NCBI GenBank assembly: GCA_029204225.1
Contig: CM055101.1
Coordinates: 37,801,374 to 37,865,373, forward strand
Reading direction: 5' to 3'
DNA: 64,000 nucleotides
Source: Diphasiastrum complanatum
Lineage: Eukaryota > Streptophyta > Lycopodiopsida > Lycopodiales > Lycopodiaceae
This document shows positions 49,181-61,000 of the stretch, piece after piece. A program made the position numbers and the translations under genes. The notes below the pieces were generated by a model. That model was not told the DNA's origin. It worked only from the letters and a program-made list of their open reading frames with translations, and did no database searches. Position 1 is the first letter of the stretch. Every line of letters starts with the position of its first letter.

Positions 49181-49292
49181 ACGTCTTTTGGTGCCCAGGA
49201 GCACATAAGACAAAAGAGAGTACAAAATGTGAGAAGCATTGTCCGCATAAGGACTTATTTACCAATGAAAAGACAGTAAAACTAAAACTAAA

Positions 49293-50224
<932 letters not shown>

Positions 50225-50840
50225 ATGTCATTTCCTGAGATAGATGTTTGCAGTAAGTTTGATATGGCTAGTCAGTTCATGCAAGATCCAAGGGAATGTC
50301 ATTGGAAAGCTACCAAGAGGATCTTGAGGTATCTCAAGGGTGCCTACAACTTCAACATCAAATATGGCGGTGACAATGCGATGCTTCAGGGTTTTTGTGA
50401 TGTAGATTGGGCATCAGATGCTGAAAATAAGAGTTTGATTTTTGGAGCTGTTTCAACTTTCATGGAGCAATAATAAGCAGCCAACCGTAGCTCTATCATC
50501 CACTACTACTGAGGATAGGGCAACTCAACTTGCAGTCAGGGAAGGTGTGTGGCTCAATTGGTAGTTAAGGAAGCTGTGTGGCTGAGGCAAATATTGGGTG
50601 AGCTTGATGAGAAGCCGACGTCTGCAACCATTTTGTAGTGCGATAAAGAGTTGCATCAAAATAGCCAAGAATTCAGTTTTTCATACTCGGACGAAGCATA
50701 TTGAGGTGCATTATGACTTTGTTTGAGAGAAATGTCCAACGAAGAAAGGTGGAGTTTGTAGCCTATTGTTCTATTGAAGATCAAGTGGCTTAGATTTTCA
50801 CAAAAGGCTTGTCAGGGAAAATTTTTGGAGGCTCAGAGAG
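50225..50840 (+). pseudogene. Ty1/copia RNase H fragment
   Basis: Encodes ASQFMQDPRECHWKATKRIL then RYLKGAYNFNIKYG and FCDVDWASDAENK. This is the copia connection/RNase H start (H...KRILRYLKGT, .. DADWA.D...). It is followed in other frames by LSSTTTEDRAT-like and HTRTKHIEVHY-like remnants. Heavily frameshifted. Confidence 0.78.
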
Positions 50841-51389
50841 CTTATGGGAGTCAAAAGCAACAAACTTGTCATCAAGAGAGAATATTATATGCACTCTTTT
50901 GGGCATGCTCCATGGTAGATTGGTGAGGCATTTGTTATTGATGCCAATCTTTCCTTTGGAGGCCTAATTCACTTGTTTAGGGTTTTTATTCCTTGTATTC
51001 AAAGTTTTACATGTGCCCTAGTCCTACCCAAAACCTTTCATTTGATACCCATTTTGGTACTAAAAATTTTTAAAAAAAAGTAAATTTGCGACCCCAGAAA
51101 CCTTAATGGAAAGTTCCGGATCACGTTCTAGAACGTGATCTGGAATGCGTTTCGAAATGTGGCCTGCATCTTTTATTAAGAGTACATTGCAATTTAAACA
51201 CTAAAGCACTTGTTTTTGCCTAATATAAGGCTAGGAAACCCTAAGAAAGAAACCCTAAAACCGATTCGCTGATTCTTTCCTGTTTCAAACCCTTTTAAAA
51301 ACGCATTTTGAAAAGGTCCATGAAACATTGCCTCAATCGTGGCGAACCAAAGATCTTTCATGTCAAACTTTGATAAGAGATCTTTCTTA
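50841..51389. other. Copia 3' flank and AT-rich spacer
   Basis: No coding sequence recognised. Includes the palindrome at 51119-51140. Confidence 0.5.
51119..51140. promoter_or_regulatory. 22-bp perfect palindrome with heat-shock-element core
   Basis: GATCACGTTCT joined to its exact reverse complement AGAACGTGATC. The centre TTCTAGAA is the inverted pair of a heat-shock element, and further TTCC/GGAA steps flank it. A regulatory function is speculative. Confidence 0.5.
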
Positions 51390-52266
51390 ATATTTCAAAT
51401 CAAAAAATGATTAGGACTAGTGATGATAAGGTGATCAACATACATCACCACAATAACAATCTAATCATCTTTTATCATAACATAAAGTGTATACTTTGCA
51501 CTATTCCTCTGAAAACCAAGCTTCTCAAAGTATGTATGTTTCCTCATAGTCAATTCCTTCCTGCTGTGTATATCCATTTGCTTGGTGCTTATCATTAGAA
51601 CCATTTGATTTGTATTTGGTTCTATAAATCCACTTACAACCAATAGCCTTTTTCCCTGTTGGTAAACACACAAGCCTCCAACCCTTGTTCTTCCTGATAG
51701 AGTTGTACTCTTCATCCATAGCTTTCGTCCAAATTTTCTCTTTTCTGAAGTAGATGCGTCTTTCGTTTCTAATATCGTAGCCATGAATGCAAAATGTACG
51801 TCCTCATCCCCATGTCGATCTTGATCCTCATGCTGCTCTTGATCATCATATCTAAGCATCAAACACTTGGTTGCCTTCGAATCCAACTTGCTTCTTATGT
51901 CCTTAGGTATATGAGCATATGAGCATATGACACTCTCAAATGACTTACCTTAGGTTTCCAACTTGCTTCTTATGTCCTTAGGTATATGAGCATATAACAC
52001 TCTCAAATGACTTACGTTAGGTTTCCTACTTGTATAAGCTTCTTCTGGAGTTTGATTCTCTACTGCTTTAATAGGACTTCTATTGAAAAGATAAACCACT
52101 GTTTGAACTGCTTCACCCCAAAATGAATATGGAAGGTTCTTACTTTTAAGCATGCTCCTAGCAGTTTCTTTAATAGAACAGCTGTTTCTTTTTGCAACTC
52201 CATTTTGTTGAGGCGTTTTCGTACTTGGAAACTGTCTCTTTATACCATTGTCCTTGTAGAACATTT
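51390..52266 (-). pseudogene. Ty1/copia element 5, integrase end and partial RT
   Basis: Minus strand: integrase end (STKTPQQNGVAKRNSCSIKE, LPYSFWGEAVQTVVYLFNRS), substrate clip, RT start (CKWIYRTKYKSNG) and, after a large deletion, a YVDHLIITS remnant of the YVDD box near 51440. A 72-bp segment around 51890-52020 (CTTGCTTCTTATGTCCTTAG) is tandemly duplicated. Gag and protease are missing. Confidence 0.8.
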
Positions 52267-52966
52267 GAAATTTTGTAGAAAGATACTCTTCCCAAATCAG
52301 GTAATTGATCTGCCTTAGTTCAGCAACGTAAATAATTCTCAGAAAGAATTTCCAGCAATTTGTCTACTGACAAGTCTAACACCCAGCCAGCAACAAACAA
52401 AATTTCTCCAAAATCTGCAGCTAAACCCTGCAATCCATTTTGTAAACCAGCAAACAAGATTTGAAGCAAAAATCAGATCTTCTTTGGCGATTTGATCAAT
52501 AGACCACCAGTGAACTATTCCAATACAAAATTTCTTGCAGCCAACAAATCTTCAATAACAAGTGGTGTGGCGATCGAACATCATCATAATCTGTCACTTA
52601 TGCAATCTACAACCTGTCAGGATCAAGCTCATTGATTTCCAGTAGCAAGTACCTCTTGAGTTGAAACTTTTTATGCAAAAATGAGTGGAAATTTCCAGTG
52701 ACCTGGAATATGATCTTCAGCAATCTGCCTGCCCTGCAAATCTATAGAAAAATTTCCAATGATCTGCCCTGTTCTCTTCCAGCGATTTGACCTGTCCTCC
52801 AACAATCTGACAAGGTATATAATGAACAACTCCCAACCAAAATAGTTCCGTAGCAATCTGCAAGCTGTAGCGTACTTCCAAAACAACCTTGCTGTCCTTG
52901 CAATAATCCTCCAAACCCTGCAATGAGCTACCAACAATCTTCCAACAGTAGATCTGCAGCAAATAT
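52267..52966 (-). other. Leader of copia element 5 without coding content
   Basis: Between the integrase fragment and the PBS lie ~700 bp rich in repeated words (CCAGCGATTTG, CCAACAATCTG, AGCAATCTGC). The sequence has no recognisable Gag. Confidence 0.45.
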
Positions 52967-53182
52967 GCTCTAATACCATATTAGAATTATGAGAAGAGAG
53001 GAGTAATCTAATCTTATTAGCACTCACACCTAATCACCGAGTTAAAAAATTTGAGCCTATTATAGCTTTCTAGCACCCTACTACTAGAACTTCAACAAAT
53101 CTAAGAAAAGCATAGGCCCCTAAAATAGCACGCAGGCATGACCTAGAAACTTTAGGGATAAAATAAACATTAATTTCTAACA
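52967..53182 (-). mobile_element. PBS and short 5' LTR of copia element 5
   Basis: TGGTATTAGAGC (minus strand, 52967-52978) is a tRNA-iMet-type PBS with one change. The adjoining 204-bp LTR (52979-53182) has imperfect terminal inverted repeats, starting TGTTAGAAATTAAT on the minus strand and ending ATAATTCTAATA. Confidence 0.65.
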
Positions 53183-53739
53183 GCAGGATCTTAAGAGTTC
53201 TTGACATGATGAGATACTAAATGAATATTCTGTAAGGAAGGGCTTACTTTTCCGAAAGGGAAAGGTTTGTGTGTTGGGCAAGGAGGACCTTAGGGCCCAA
53301 ATCCTACAACAGTGTCATGATAACCCGTGTGCTGGTCACCGTAGCATATAGAGGTCACTGGACCTTGTTAAACCAAATTTTCAAAATTCTATAAGCTATC
53401 TCCTTGTTATAGTGGTGCTTACAAGGTTGCAAAGAAATTCAACCGGGTGGTTATTAGCTAGATCTTCCAGTAGGAGTTGGAGTTCACGTCCTGTATTCCA
53501 TGTAAGCCATTTGAAAAAATGACTTAGTAGAAAGGGTAACCCAATTTTGGAAGGTGAACTAGTTGAGTTAGAAGATCTAATTACCTTTGTACCGGCGGCA
53601 CCAGAGAATATCGTTGACACTAGTTGAGAAACTGGATGGTTTCTGAATATCTGGGACACTGGAAAGGGAAATCAAATGACGAGGACACTTGGGAGAGGAA
53701 GACTATAGTACCGCTAACAAATCTTATCAAGGGAATCAA
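53183..53739. other. No gene recognised
   Basis: Non-coding or too decayed to interpret. It probably includes remains of the gypsy fragment downstream. Confidence 0.45.
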
Positions 53740-54640
53740 AAGGATTTCTAAACGCAATCGTAAGAAGCTCAGCCCATCTACATGAAGGTTTTGAAACTTT
53801 GAAATACTCTGTTTATACCTTGCCCATTTTACACAAAGTCGATCCGAACAAGATTTACCTTTTTGAGATGGATGCTAGCGATTATGCTATAGGAGCAATT
53901 CTTTACTAGAATGGTAGACCAGTAGCTTTGGAAAAGAAATTTGGACCGATATTCTACGTATGAGAAGGAACTCTTTGCGATTATACACACGCTAAAGACT
54001 TGGCTCCATTATTTGTACAGGTCTAGATTCATTGTGATGACAGATCATCAATCTCTTAAGTATATTTGTGATGCCGCACTTGATAGGGCATAAGGCTAGA
54101 TGGTTGGAACTCATTCAAGAGTTTAAGTTTGACATTAAGTACCATAGAGGTGTGTCGAATTGTGTTGTTGATGCTTTGAGCCGGATTGGAGACATGAAGT
54201 AGTTATGCTTTGTCAATCTAGGTTGTATCTTTCTCTTTGAGATCTTTGTTGAACTGACATGTTTTTCAATTGTATACAACAAGGAATCCTGGCATGAAAT
54301 TCTAGATCTAGTGAAATTTCTATTGGCCAAAAATGAAAGGTCATGTGGAGGTATACATTCAGAAGTGTTAACAATGCCAAGTGAATAAAGCGATAAGTCT
54401 CAAAGAAGCTAGTCTGTTGCATCCGTTGGAAGTTCTCGATAAGAAATGACAAATTATTTCAATGGATTTTGTGACTATCTCCCTAGAATAGGGACGACTC
54501 ATGTTGCCATCTCGGTAGTGGTTGACAAGAGGCTAATCAAGATGGCACAATTTATTCCAGCAAAGTCTATTGTCAAGGCTTTTGAGCTTGCTCAACTATT
54601 TGTTGAGAAGTTGGGGGAGGGAAGGTTATGTACCATAATG
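53740..54640 (+). pseudogene. Ty3/gypsy RNase H and integrase fragment
   Basis: In shifting plus-strand frames: LFEMDASDYAIGAIL, a HYL-like RNase H segment, HKARWLELIQEFKFDIKYHR, VVDALSRIGDMK, then an integrase zinc-finger remnant (QCQVNKAISLKEASLLHPLE) and SMDFVT ... HVAISVVVDKR..KMAQFIPA. This is the same architecture as the intact chromovirus at 57-63 kb but strongly diverged and with many stops. Confidence 0.82.
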
Positions 54641-54839
54641 GTATGAGCATGATGATGGCCTTGCCAATGCTAGGTTGGCATTGTCGACAATTTTAGTGCC
54701 ATGTATCAACACCTCAGGCTGCTCATGTCATAGATCTAAGCGTGGACTATGCTTGTGGTGGGACCCACTTGTACTATGCATATAGAGGTTGGAGAACTAT
54801 AGAAACCATTAAGTCTAATTAGGTATGTTGGAAATTAAG

Positions 54840-55105
54840 TCCATAGTTTTCTCCTTGGTGAATACTATTTTCTATTTCAAGATTCTTCCTACACGTTTAT
54901 TTATCATTGATCTAGGGTCAGATGAAACCTCTTTTGGTTCTATGTTTGCTCATCTGATACCTGCAGGAATCATAGAATTCAGACAACCGAACTACTCGAA
55001 GAACAACTATGTCAGGCTTCCGGCTGATCTTCATCCATGGATAAAGACCAAAGGGTAAGCAATCCTATTCTTTTCACATTCAAATGTCAAGTTCAAGTTA
55101 TCTGA
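54840..55105 (+). repeat. Dispersed repeat with exon-like open stretch, copy 2
   Basis: Matches 5700-5980. Its open frame continues through PAGIIEFRQPNYSKNNYVRL and PADLHPWIKTKG to a GTAAGC donor-like site. It then shows the same AATGTCAAGTTCAAG junction as the 3 kb repeats, but diverges after about 60 bp. Confidence 0.6.
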
Positions 55106-56811
55106 AGATCATTGAAGGAAGGCCTGGCCATCTTCAATGACTTCAACAAATCAGAGTCTTCTATCGGTCTACAGAAATACACTGTCTTCGGAACAGTCTA
55201 TAGAAATGAACTAATTGTCGCACATTTCACATTTTCCCAAAATGCGAGAAATGCGAAATGTGACTATTTCGACATCAGGTTCGTCTCCTTCGTATTTTTC
55301 CAAAAAGTGAGAAATGCGAAGTGTGTCTACTTCCGCCCAAGGCACCGCAAGCAACTGCCAAGGCACCGATTGTGGTCTAATACGACTCACCGCAAGCTAC
55401 CGCAAGGAACCACCAAGGCACTGCAAGGAACTGCCTAAAGAACCGGTAGAAACCGCAGGAGTCAACCCTGCGGTCATTATACGAAGACCAGGCACCGCCA
55501 GAAAACCGCATTCTAGTGATTGCGGTCCACATACGGAGTTCAAATCTAAGTAATGTACACCTATTTAGATGTCGTTGTACTCTAGATATTTACAAAGTAC
55601 ACGACCAAGTACATAGTTAAAGCTAAACTAGTCCATCAGTTATTGATTCTTGTAAATACATGGATGCAGCTATAAATACATCTTCAACACGCATCAATTT
55701 TTGATGCTCCGTGATGCAAACTTATTCGTCTGATCGGAAGATATTCAACATCCAAGTTACAGCGACATTCTGGCTGTAACATTATGTGCTGTTCAAGATT
55801 TCAGTGTAATATAGAAGCAACACATTCCCATCTGTGTCTAACGTAGATGTATACGTGTTGTGATTTGATTACACTTTACTACTGCATGCTTACACTCGTT
55901 CACTCCGTCTAATCAGAACACAGATGTCTACGACTCCTTAGTTTTTGATCAGACGACGGTTGTCTTTGACGCCTAAGGAACAACATTATCATACTGCACT
56001 ATCATACAAAATTCTGAAAGTGAACTTCACACTGAAAATCGATTTACAGTAATTCCACAACCTATTTTATCTCTTCGGTGGACTGTACTCATTCATTTGT
56101 CTGAGTACGAACTATTTTACGATCCTGTTAGTGAGGACGCACGTGCTGTGAATCTATTTCTGCATTTACATTCTTTCAAGCAGTTCTTGCTTGTAGCAGC
56201 CCATAACAACGGGAGAGTTTTTTCCGTAATCAATTTACTTCTCTCTTCCTCCGTTGCCATCCGCTCTCACTCCTATTTCCTCCAACAAGGTAGTGGGTGG
56301 ATGGTATGAGCTAGCCATGGAGATGAGTGCCAGTGAGCCCCAAGTGCGATCGCTCGCTAGTGTAGGAGGCTTGATCAAGCTAGTTGTGTTGGCGACTCCG
56401 GTGCACGGGTGTGAGTTTGTGGCTCTAGGGATGGGCGGTAACACATCGTTCATCACTTGATATTTGAAGTTCACCTTATGAAGATCTGTCTAGTAGTTCA
56501 TAACAAATCACCACTTGTGCCAAACCATAGATAGGGCAAAGCTCCTTTACAACTGGATGATCTAAGAGACTTAAGGGATTTCTTCCTGCACAATCATTTG
56601 AGTTGCTACGACCTTCTCCTAAGCTTCAATTCATCGTGCTCAACCTTCGTACTCTATTGGCTCTCTAGTGGTGGCCACAATGTAGTTGATTATATCATGG
56701 GGTCATTGTCTGTTGTTTCCTCTAATTAGACCTAACTATGTTTGGCCAGACCTCCATCTCCTTTCAAAGATTATAGACCATGCATGCACACTGTCATCTT
56801 CTCTACCTTTC
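55106..56811. other. LTR-like and unclassified sequence
   Basis: 55360-55500 is built from CACCGCAAG / ACCGCAAGGAAC words. 55560-56060 looks like a copia LTR: TATA-like GCAGCTATAAATAC at about 55664 and a GGTTGTCTTTGACGC word at about 55960 that also follows the PBS-like site of the 34.5-kb LTR (reverse complement at 34488-34502). The short open frames at 56.1-56.46 kb have no recognisable domain. Confidence 0.45.
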
Positions 56812-56895
56812 ATTGGAATCTATTTCAATTTGATGTCACTAATGCATTTCTCAATGGTTTCTTGGAAGAGGAAATCTTCATGAACGTTTCATCTA
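56812..56895 (+). pseudogene. Ty1/copia RT micro-fragment
   Basis: Encodes WNLFQFDVTNAFLNGFLEEE then IFM, the copia RT palm segment that includes the first catalytic Asp (Q.DV.NAFL.G.LEEE.YM). No further RT sequence follows. Repeated TAAATAAGTAAG words lie just downstream. Confidence 0.75.
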
Positions 56896-57006
56896 TAGAT
56901 AAGTAAATAAGTAAGTAAGAAAACTAAATAAATAAGTAAGAAATGTTGAGCTATAGTCAGTGAGTCTAGAGAGTTGTCCAATAAAATTGACCTTGTAAAT
57001 GGTTGC

Positions 57007-57364
57007 TGTTACGAGCTCGTAACCAGTGCCGAACCCTAGAGAACACAGATAGGTCAGATACCACAGTCAGGGTCATGTCCAGCGTACATGACCAACAGGG
57101 CAAGACAGTGTGAGTAGTGTGCCCCAGCATGGTCCATAGCCATGGCGGGCCTAACACAGCCTAGGGACCCTGTCAGCAGGATAGGGCCCCCAGTTGGGTC
57201 CCGACGTGCAGTCGGCCACGTCAGTGCCATGTGGCCGACACTTGGCAGTAGCATGCTACCAGTCCTCACACTGGGCTAGGAGGGGCTTACTCTATATCAG
57301 GGAGTAGGCAAGGTTGGGTGGATCAATTAGTGTTTGCCCTACTGTGGTGTTAGGATCTATTACA
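57007..57364 (+). mobile_element. 5' LTR of the chromovirus
   Basis: Starts TGTTACGAGCTCGTAACC, whose 16 bp GTTACGAGCTCGTAAC are a perfect palindrome, and ends CTATTACA. A 9-bp stem (GTCGGCCAC 57211-57219, GTGGCCGAC 57231-57239) with an 11-nt loop lies in the middle. CTCTATATCAGG at about 57289 may be the TATA box. Confidence 0.97.
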
Positions 57365-57365
57365 C

Positions 57366-57377
57366 TGGTATCAGAGC
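57366..57377 (+). other. Primer binding site, tRNA-iMet
   Basis: TGGTATCAGAGC one base after the 5' LTR, complementary to the 3' end of plant initiator tRNA-Met. Confidence 0.93.
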
Positions 57378-58074
57378 CATCTCCATCCTAGGGAGTTCAG
57401 GACAGCAGTAGAGAAAGCTATCAGAAGATAGGAAGTGTTTCTCAGATTCTCAGAGAGGAATAGAGGAGGAGGATCGCTGTAGGAGCAGCCTTCAAACTTC
57501 TGATTTCCACTGAGAAATCACAGTAGCAAGGAGTCAGATTCCAAGTGTAGGTAACTCGCTGAAAAAACAGCTGTTTCCCACTGAGTTGAGAGGATTCTCT
57601 ATAGTTTTCCCAGCGAAATTAGAGTAGGAAGAAGCCAGCACCTCCATCGCTGTACAGTCAGAGACCTACATCCGATTTCCAGGGAAAAAGTTACTGGTTC
57701 TCAGCGAGTTTGAAGCCAAAAAGGAGGAGCAGGGCCAGCGCTGCCAGTACTTCTGAAAATCTGGTTTTTCAACAAGTTTTTGGGCCCCAACGTCAGAGAT
57801 TTGGAGCAAGAGAATTCCTATCAGACCAGCGAGCTACTATCATCAAAAAACCGGGAAATTTAGCACTGTTTTGAAGCTTCAAACTGGCATTTTTCGGAAC
57901 AGCAGGTCTGAAATTTTGGGGAAAAGAGCTGAAAGGGTTCCTCTTCATTCTTTCTTTGGAAGTACAGTCCTCAGAAACAGCTAAGTCATCTTTCCTTTCC
58001 CTTGTACAGTTGTAAATTAGTCTTTTAGACTTTTTTCCTTCAGAAGTTAAGGTAGCTCTCTTTCAGTTTCGAAG

Positions 58075-61000
58075 ATGACCACTCCTCAGGGACCTGATCA
58101 ACCCCAGGAGAGAGGCTTCGACGAACTTGAAACAGAAGCCTTGGCTTACAGAAAAGGGAAGGAACCCATGGAAGTAGAAGAACAGGAACAGTTCGCCGAA
58201 GAACTCGACGAACTGGTTACCAAGGAGCAGTTCCTCCAATTGGTAACAGAAGTGGATGAACTGAAGCTGGCATTAGCCAATTTCAAGTCCAGTGTGGACG
58301 ACTCGTTCGCTGAACTCAAAAACTTGATTTTGAGCTCCGCGAAAGGAAGCCTTCCCTCCACTTCTCAGTTATCCCCTTCTCCACTTCCATCAGTTTCGGG
58401 TGAGACTTTACGGTCTCACCCCAGTGTTTTTAAAGATTTAAAGCCTCCTACTTTTAATGGGGAAGAGAAGGATAGAAATGCAGATATTCTACAAACCTTC
58501 CTCAACAAATGGAAGAACATTCATGCTCTTAAACAGACCCCTGACCATTTGCAAGCAATTGAGGCCAGTCTTTCTTTAGGGCCTATGGCCTATAAGTGGT
58601 GGTTAAATCTCCAGGAGACTGGGCAGACTCCCCGGTCATGGAAAGCTTTTGAAGAAGCTTTCCTAAGAGAATTTCTACCAGAGAATGAACTTGATAGAGC
58701 CTGGGAAGCCTGGGAAAGAACAGTAATGGACAAGTCCCTCATCCAATATATCTCGCAGTATCGAGAAGCAATTTTAAAGATTAAAAATATGGATGACTAT
58801 CAAAAAATCAGGGGATTTGTCCGTGGCCTCAAAGATGAATATAAAGTAGAGGTCCAGAGAAACTCGCCTACTACCCTTGAGCAAGCTCTCAGATATGCTC
58901 AAATCTATGATGATTCAGTGGGTAGGAAGAGAGCGAGACAGCAACCACTTTCTGAGCAGCTTCCTCAGAAAGACTTTCAATTTAAAAAGAAATTTTTAAA
59001 AAGAAAGAAAGAAGATAAATTTAAAGGTGAAGCTCCTCAGAAACGCCCTTCACTCATACAGCCCTTAAAACCAGATGATTTTGAGAAAGCCAAACAAGAA
59101 CGTTTGTGCTTTGTGTGTATGGGCAAGGGACACACAGTCAGACAGTGTCACAAGGGGCCTTTCACTAAAAAAGATAAAAAACAAGTTCATCTTGTTCAGA
59201 CTGTATGTTTCCCCAGTAACTCGGCAGCTTCCGAGATCAAAGTGTATCATGAAGATCATGAACACTGTTGCCAGCTGACCTCTGCAATGCTAGCGAGACC
59301 CTTCAGCTTTGGGCCGCATGACCTAGTACGTATGCATGGGAAAGTTGGTAACCAGTCAGTAAGAGTCATGGTTGATGATGGGGCAACCCATAATTTCATC
59401 AACCACACCCTGGTTAAAAAGCTTAAACTACCAGAAGTACCTAGTCAGCATAGGTACATAGTTTCATTAGCTAAGGGTGAAGATAAAAAAATATGGGAAA
59501 CTATGGTAAGTAAGTTAAATCTTGGTATTCAGGGGTACCAAGATCAAATAAACTTTCAGATAATGCACCTGGATCGAACAGACATTGTTCTCGGGAGAGA
59601 TTGGCTCTACAGTTTAGGACCTTCCCTCCACAGAAATTATCAGGAGAACACCCTCAGCTTTCAGTATAAAGGCCGAGAGATCCAGTTGCATGGGGAGCAT
59701 GATGTTCCCAACAGCCCTATGGTCTGCAGTTCAGAGCTCTGTCAGCTAATCGGAGACGAAGACCATCAGGTATTCTTATGTGACTTTCAGTTTATTCCTG
59801 AAGTTTCTATTTCCAGTTCTATTCAGCAGAAAATCAGTAAATTAGAAACTTTATTGTCTAAATTTAAAGATGTTTTTCCTGAAGATTTGCCACATGGTTT
59901 ACCACCTAGCAGAGAGGTAGATCATGTAATAAACCTAGTACCAGGTACAACACCTGTTTCTAAACCTCCGTATCGGGTCAGCCGAACAGAGGATGAAGAA
60001 ATAACTAGGCAGTTAACAGACTATCTTGGGAAAGGCCAAATTCAGACCAGTAGTTCACCATGGGCCTCACCAGTCCTATTGGTGAAAAAGAAAGAGGGAT
60101 CTATGCGTCTTTGCGTAGATTACAGAGCCCTCAATAAAGTCACAATTAAGAATAAATACCCTATGCCTCGGGCAGACGAGTTGTTTGATCAACTCGACGG
60201 GGCTAAGTTTTTCAGCAAAATAGACCTCAGATCGGGATATCATCAAGTCCGTATAAAATCGGAAGATGTCTCGAAAACAGCTTTTAGGACTCGTCACGGT
60301 CATTATGAGTTTAAGGTGATGCCATTTGGGCTCACAAATGCTCCAGCTACCTTTATGACCTTGATGAACAGTGTCCTCAGACCATACTTGGGTAAGTTTG
60401 TAGTCGTATTTTTAGATGACATCCTCGTCTACAGCAAAACGAGGAAGGAGCATCTAAAACACCTCAGAAAGGTGTTTCGACTGCTCAGAAAGCATAAGCT
60501 TTATGCTAAACAATCCAAGTGTGAATTCTTCGTTGAAGAAGTAGCATATTTGGGTCACATTATCTCTTCAGATGGGATTAAGATGGACCCAAATAAGGTT
60601 AAAGCCATACTCAGTTGGCTGAGACCTCAGAATATTTTGGAACTTCAAATCTTTCTTGGTCTGGCGGGATATTACAGACGATTTGTCAAGGAATATGCTC
60701 AGATAGCAGTCCCTATGACAAATCTCCTTAAGGGGAAGGGAAAGGAGTTCATTTGGGAGTCCGCACAACAGGAGAGCTTTGATGCTCTCAAAACAGCCTT
60801 AGCTACAGCACCAGTTTTAAAGGTCGTCGACCCCAATCAGCCATTTGTGGTCGAAACAGATGCTAGCGACTTTGCAGTAGGTGCTGTGCGAACTCAGGGT
60901 GGACGACCAGTTGCGTTCGAGAGTAAAAAACTCGAGCCAGCACAGACTAGGTATAGTGCCTATCAAAAGGAACTCTTTTCTATAGTCCATGCCCTTAAGA

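Noticed and set aside
57054-57269. Minus-strand 71-codon frame in both chromovirus LTRs
   Set aside because: Its identity in both copies reflects LTR identity only; there is no domain, and it lies in U3/R where chance frames are expected.
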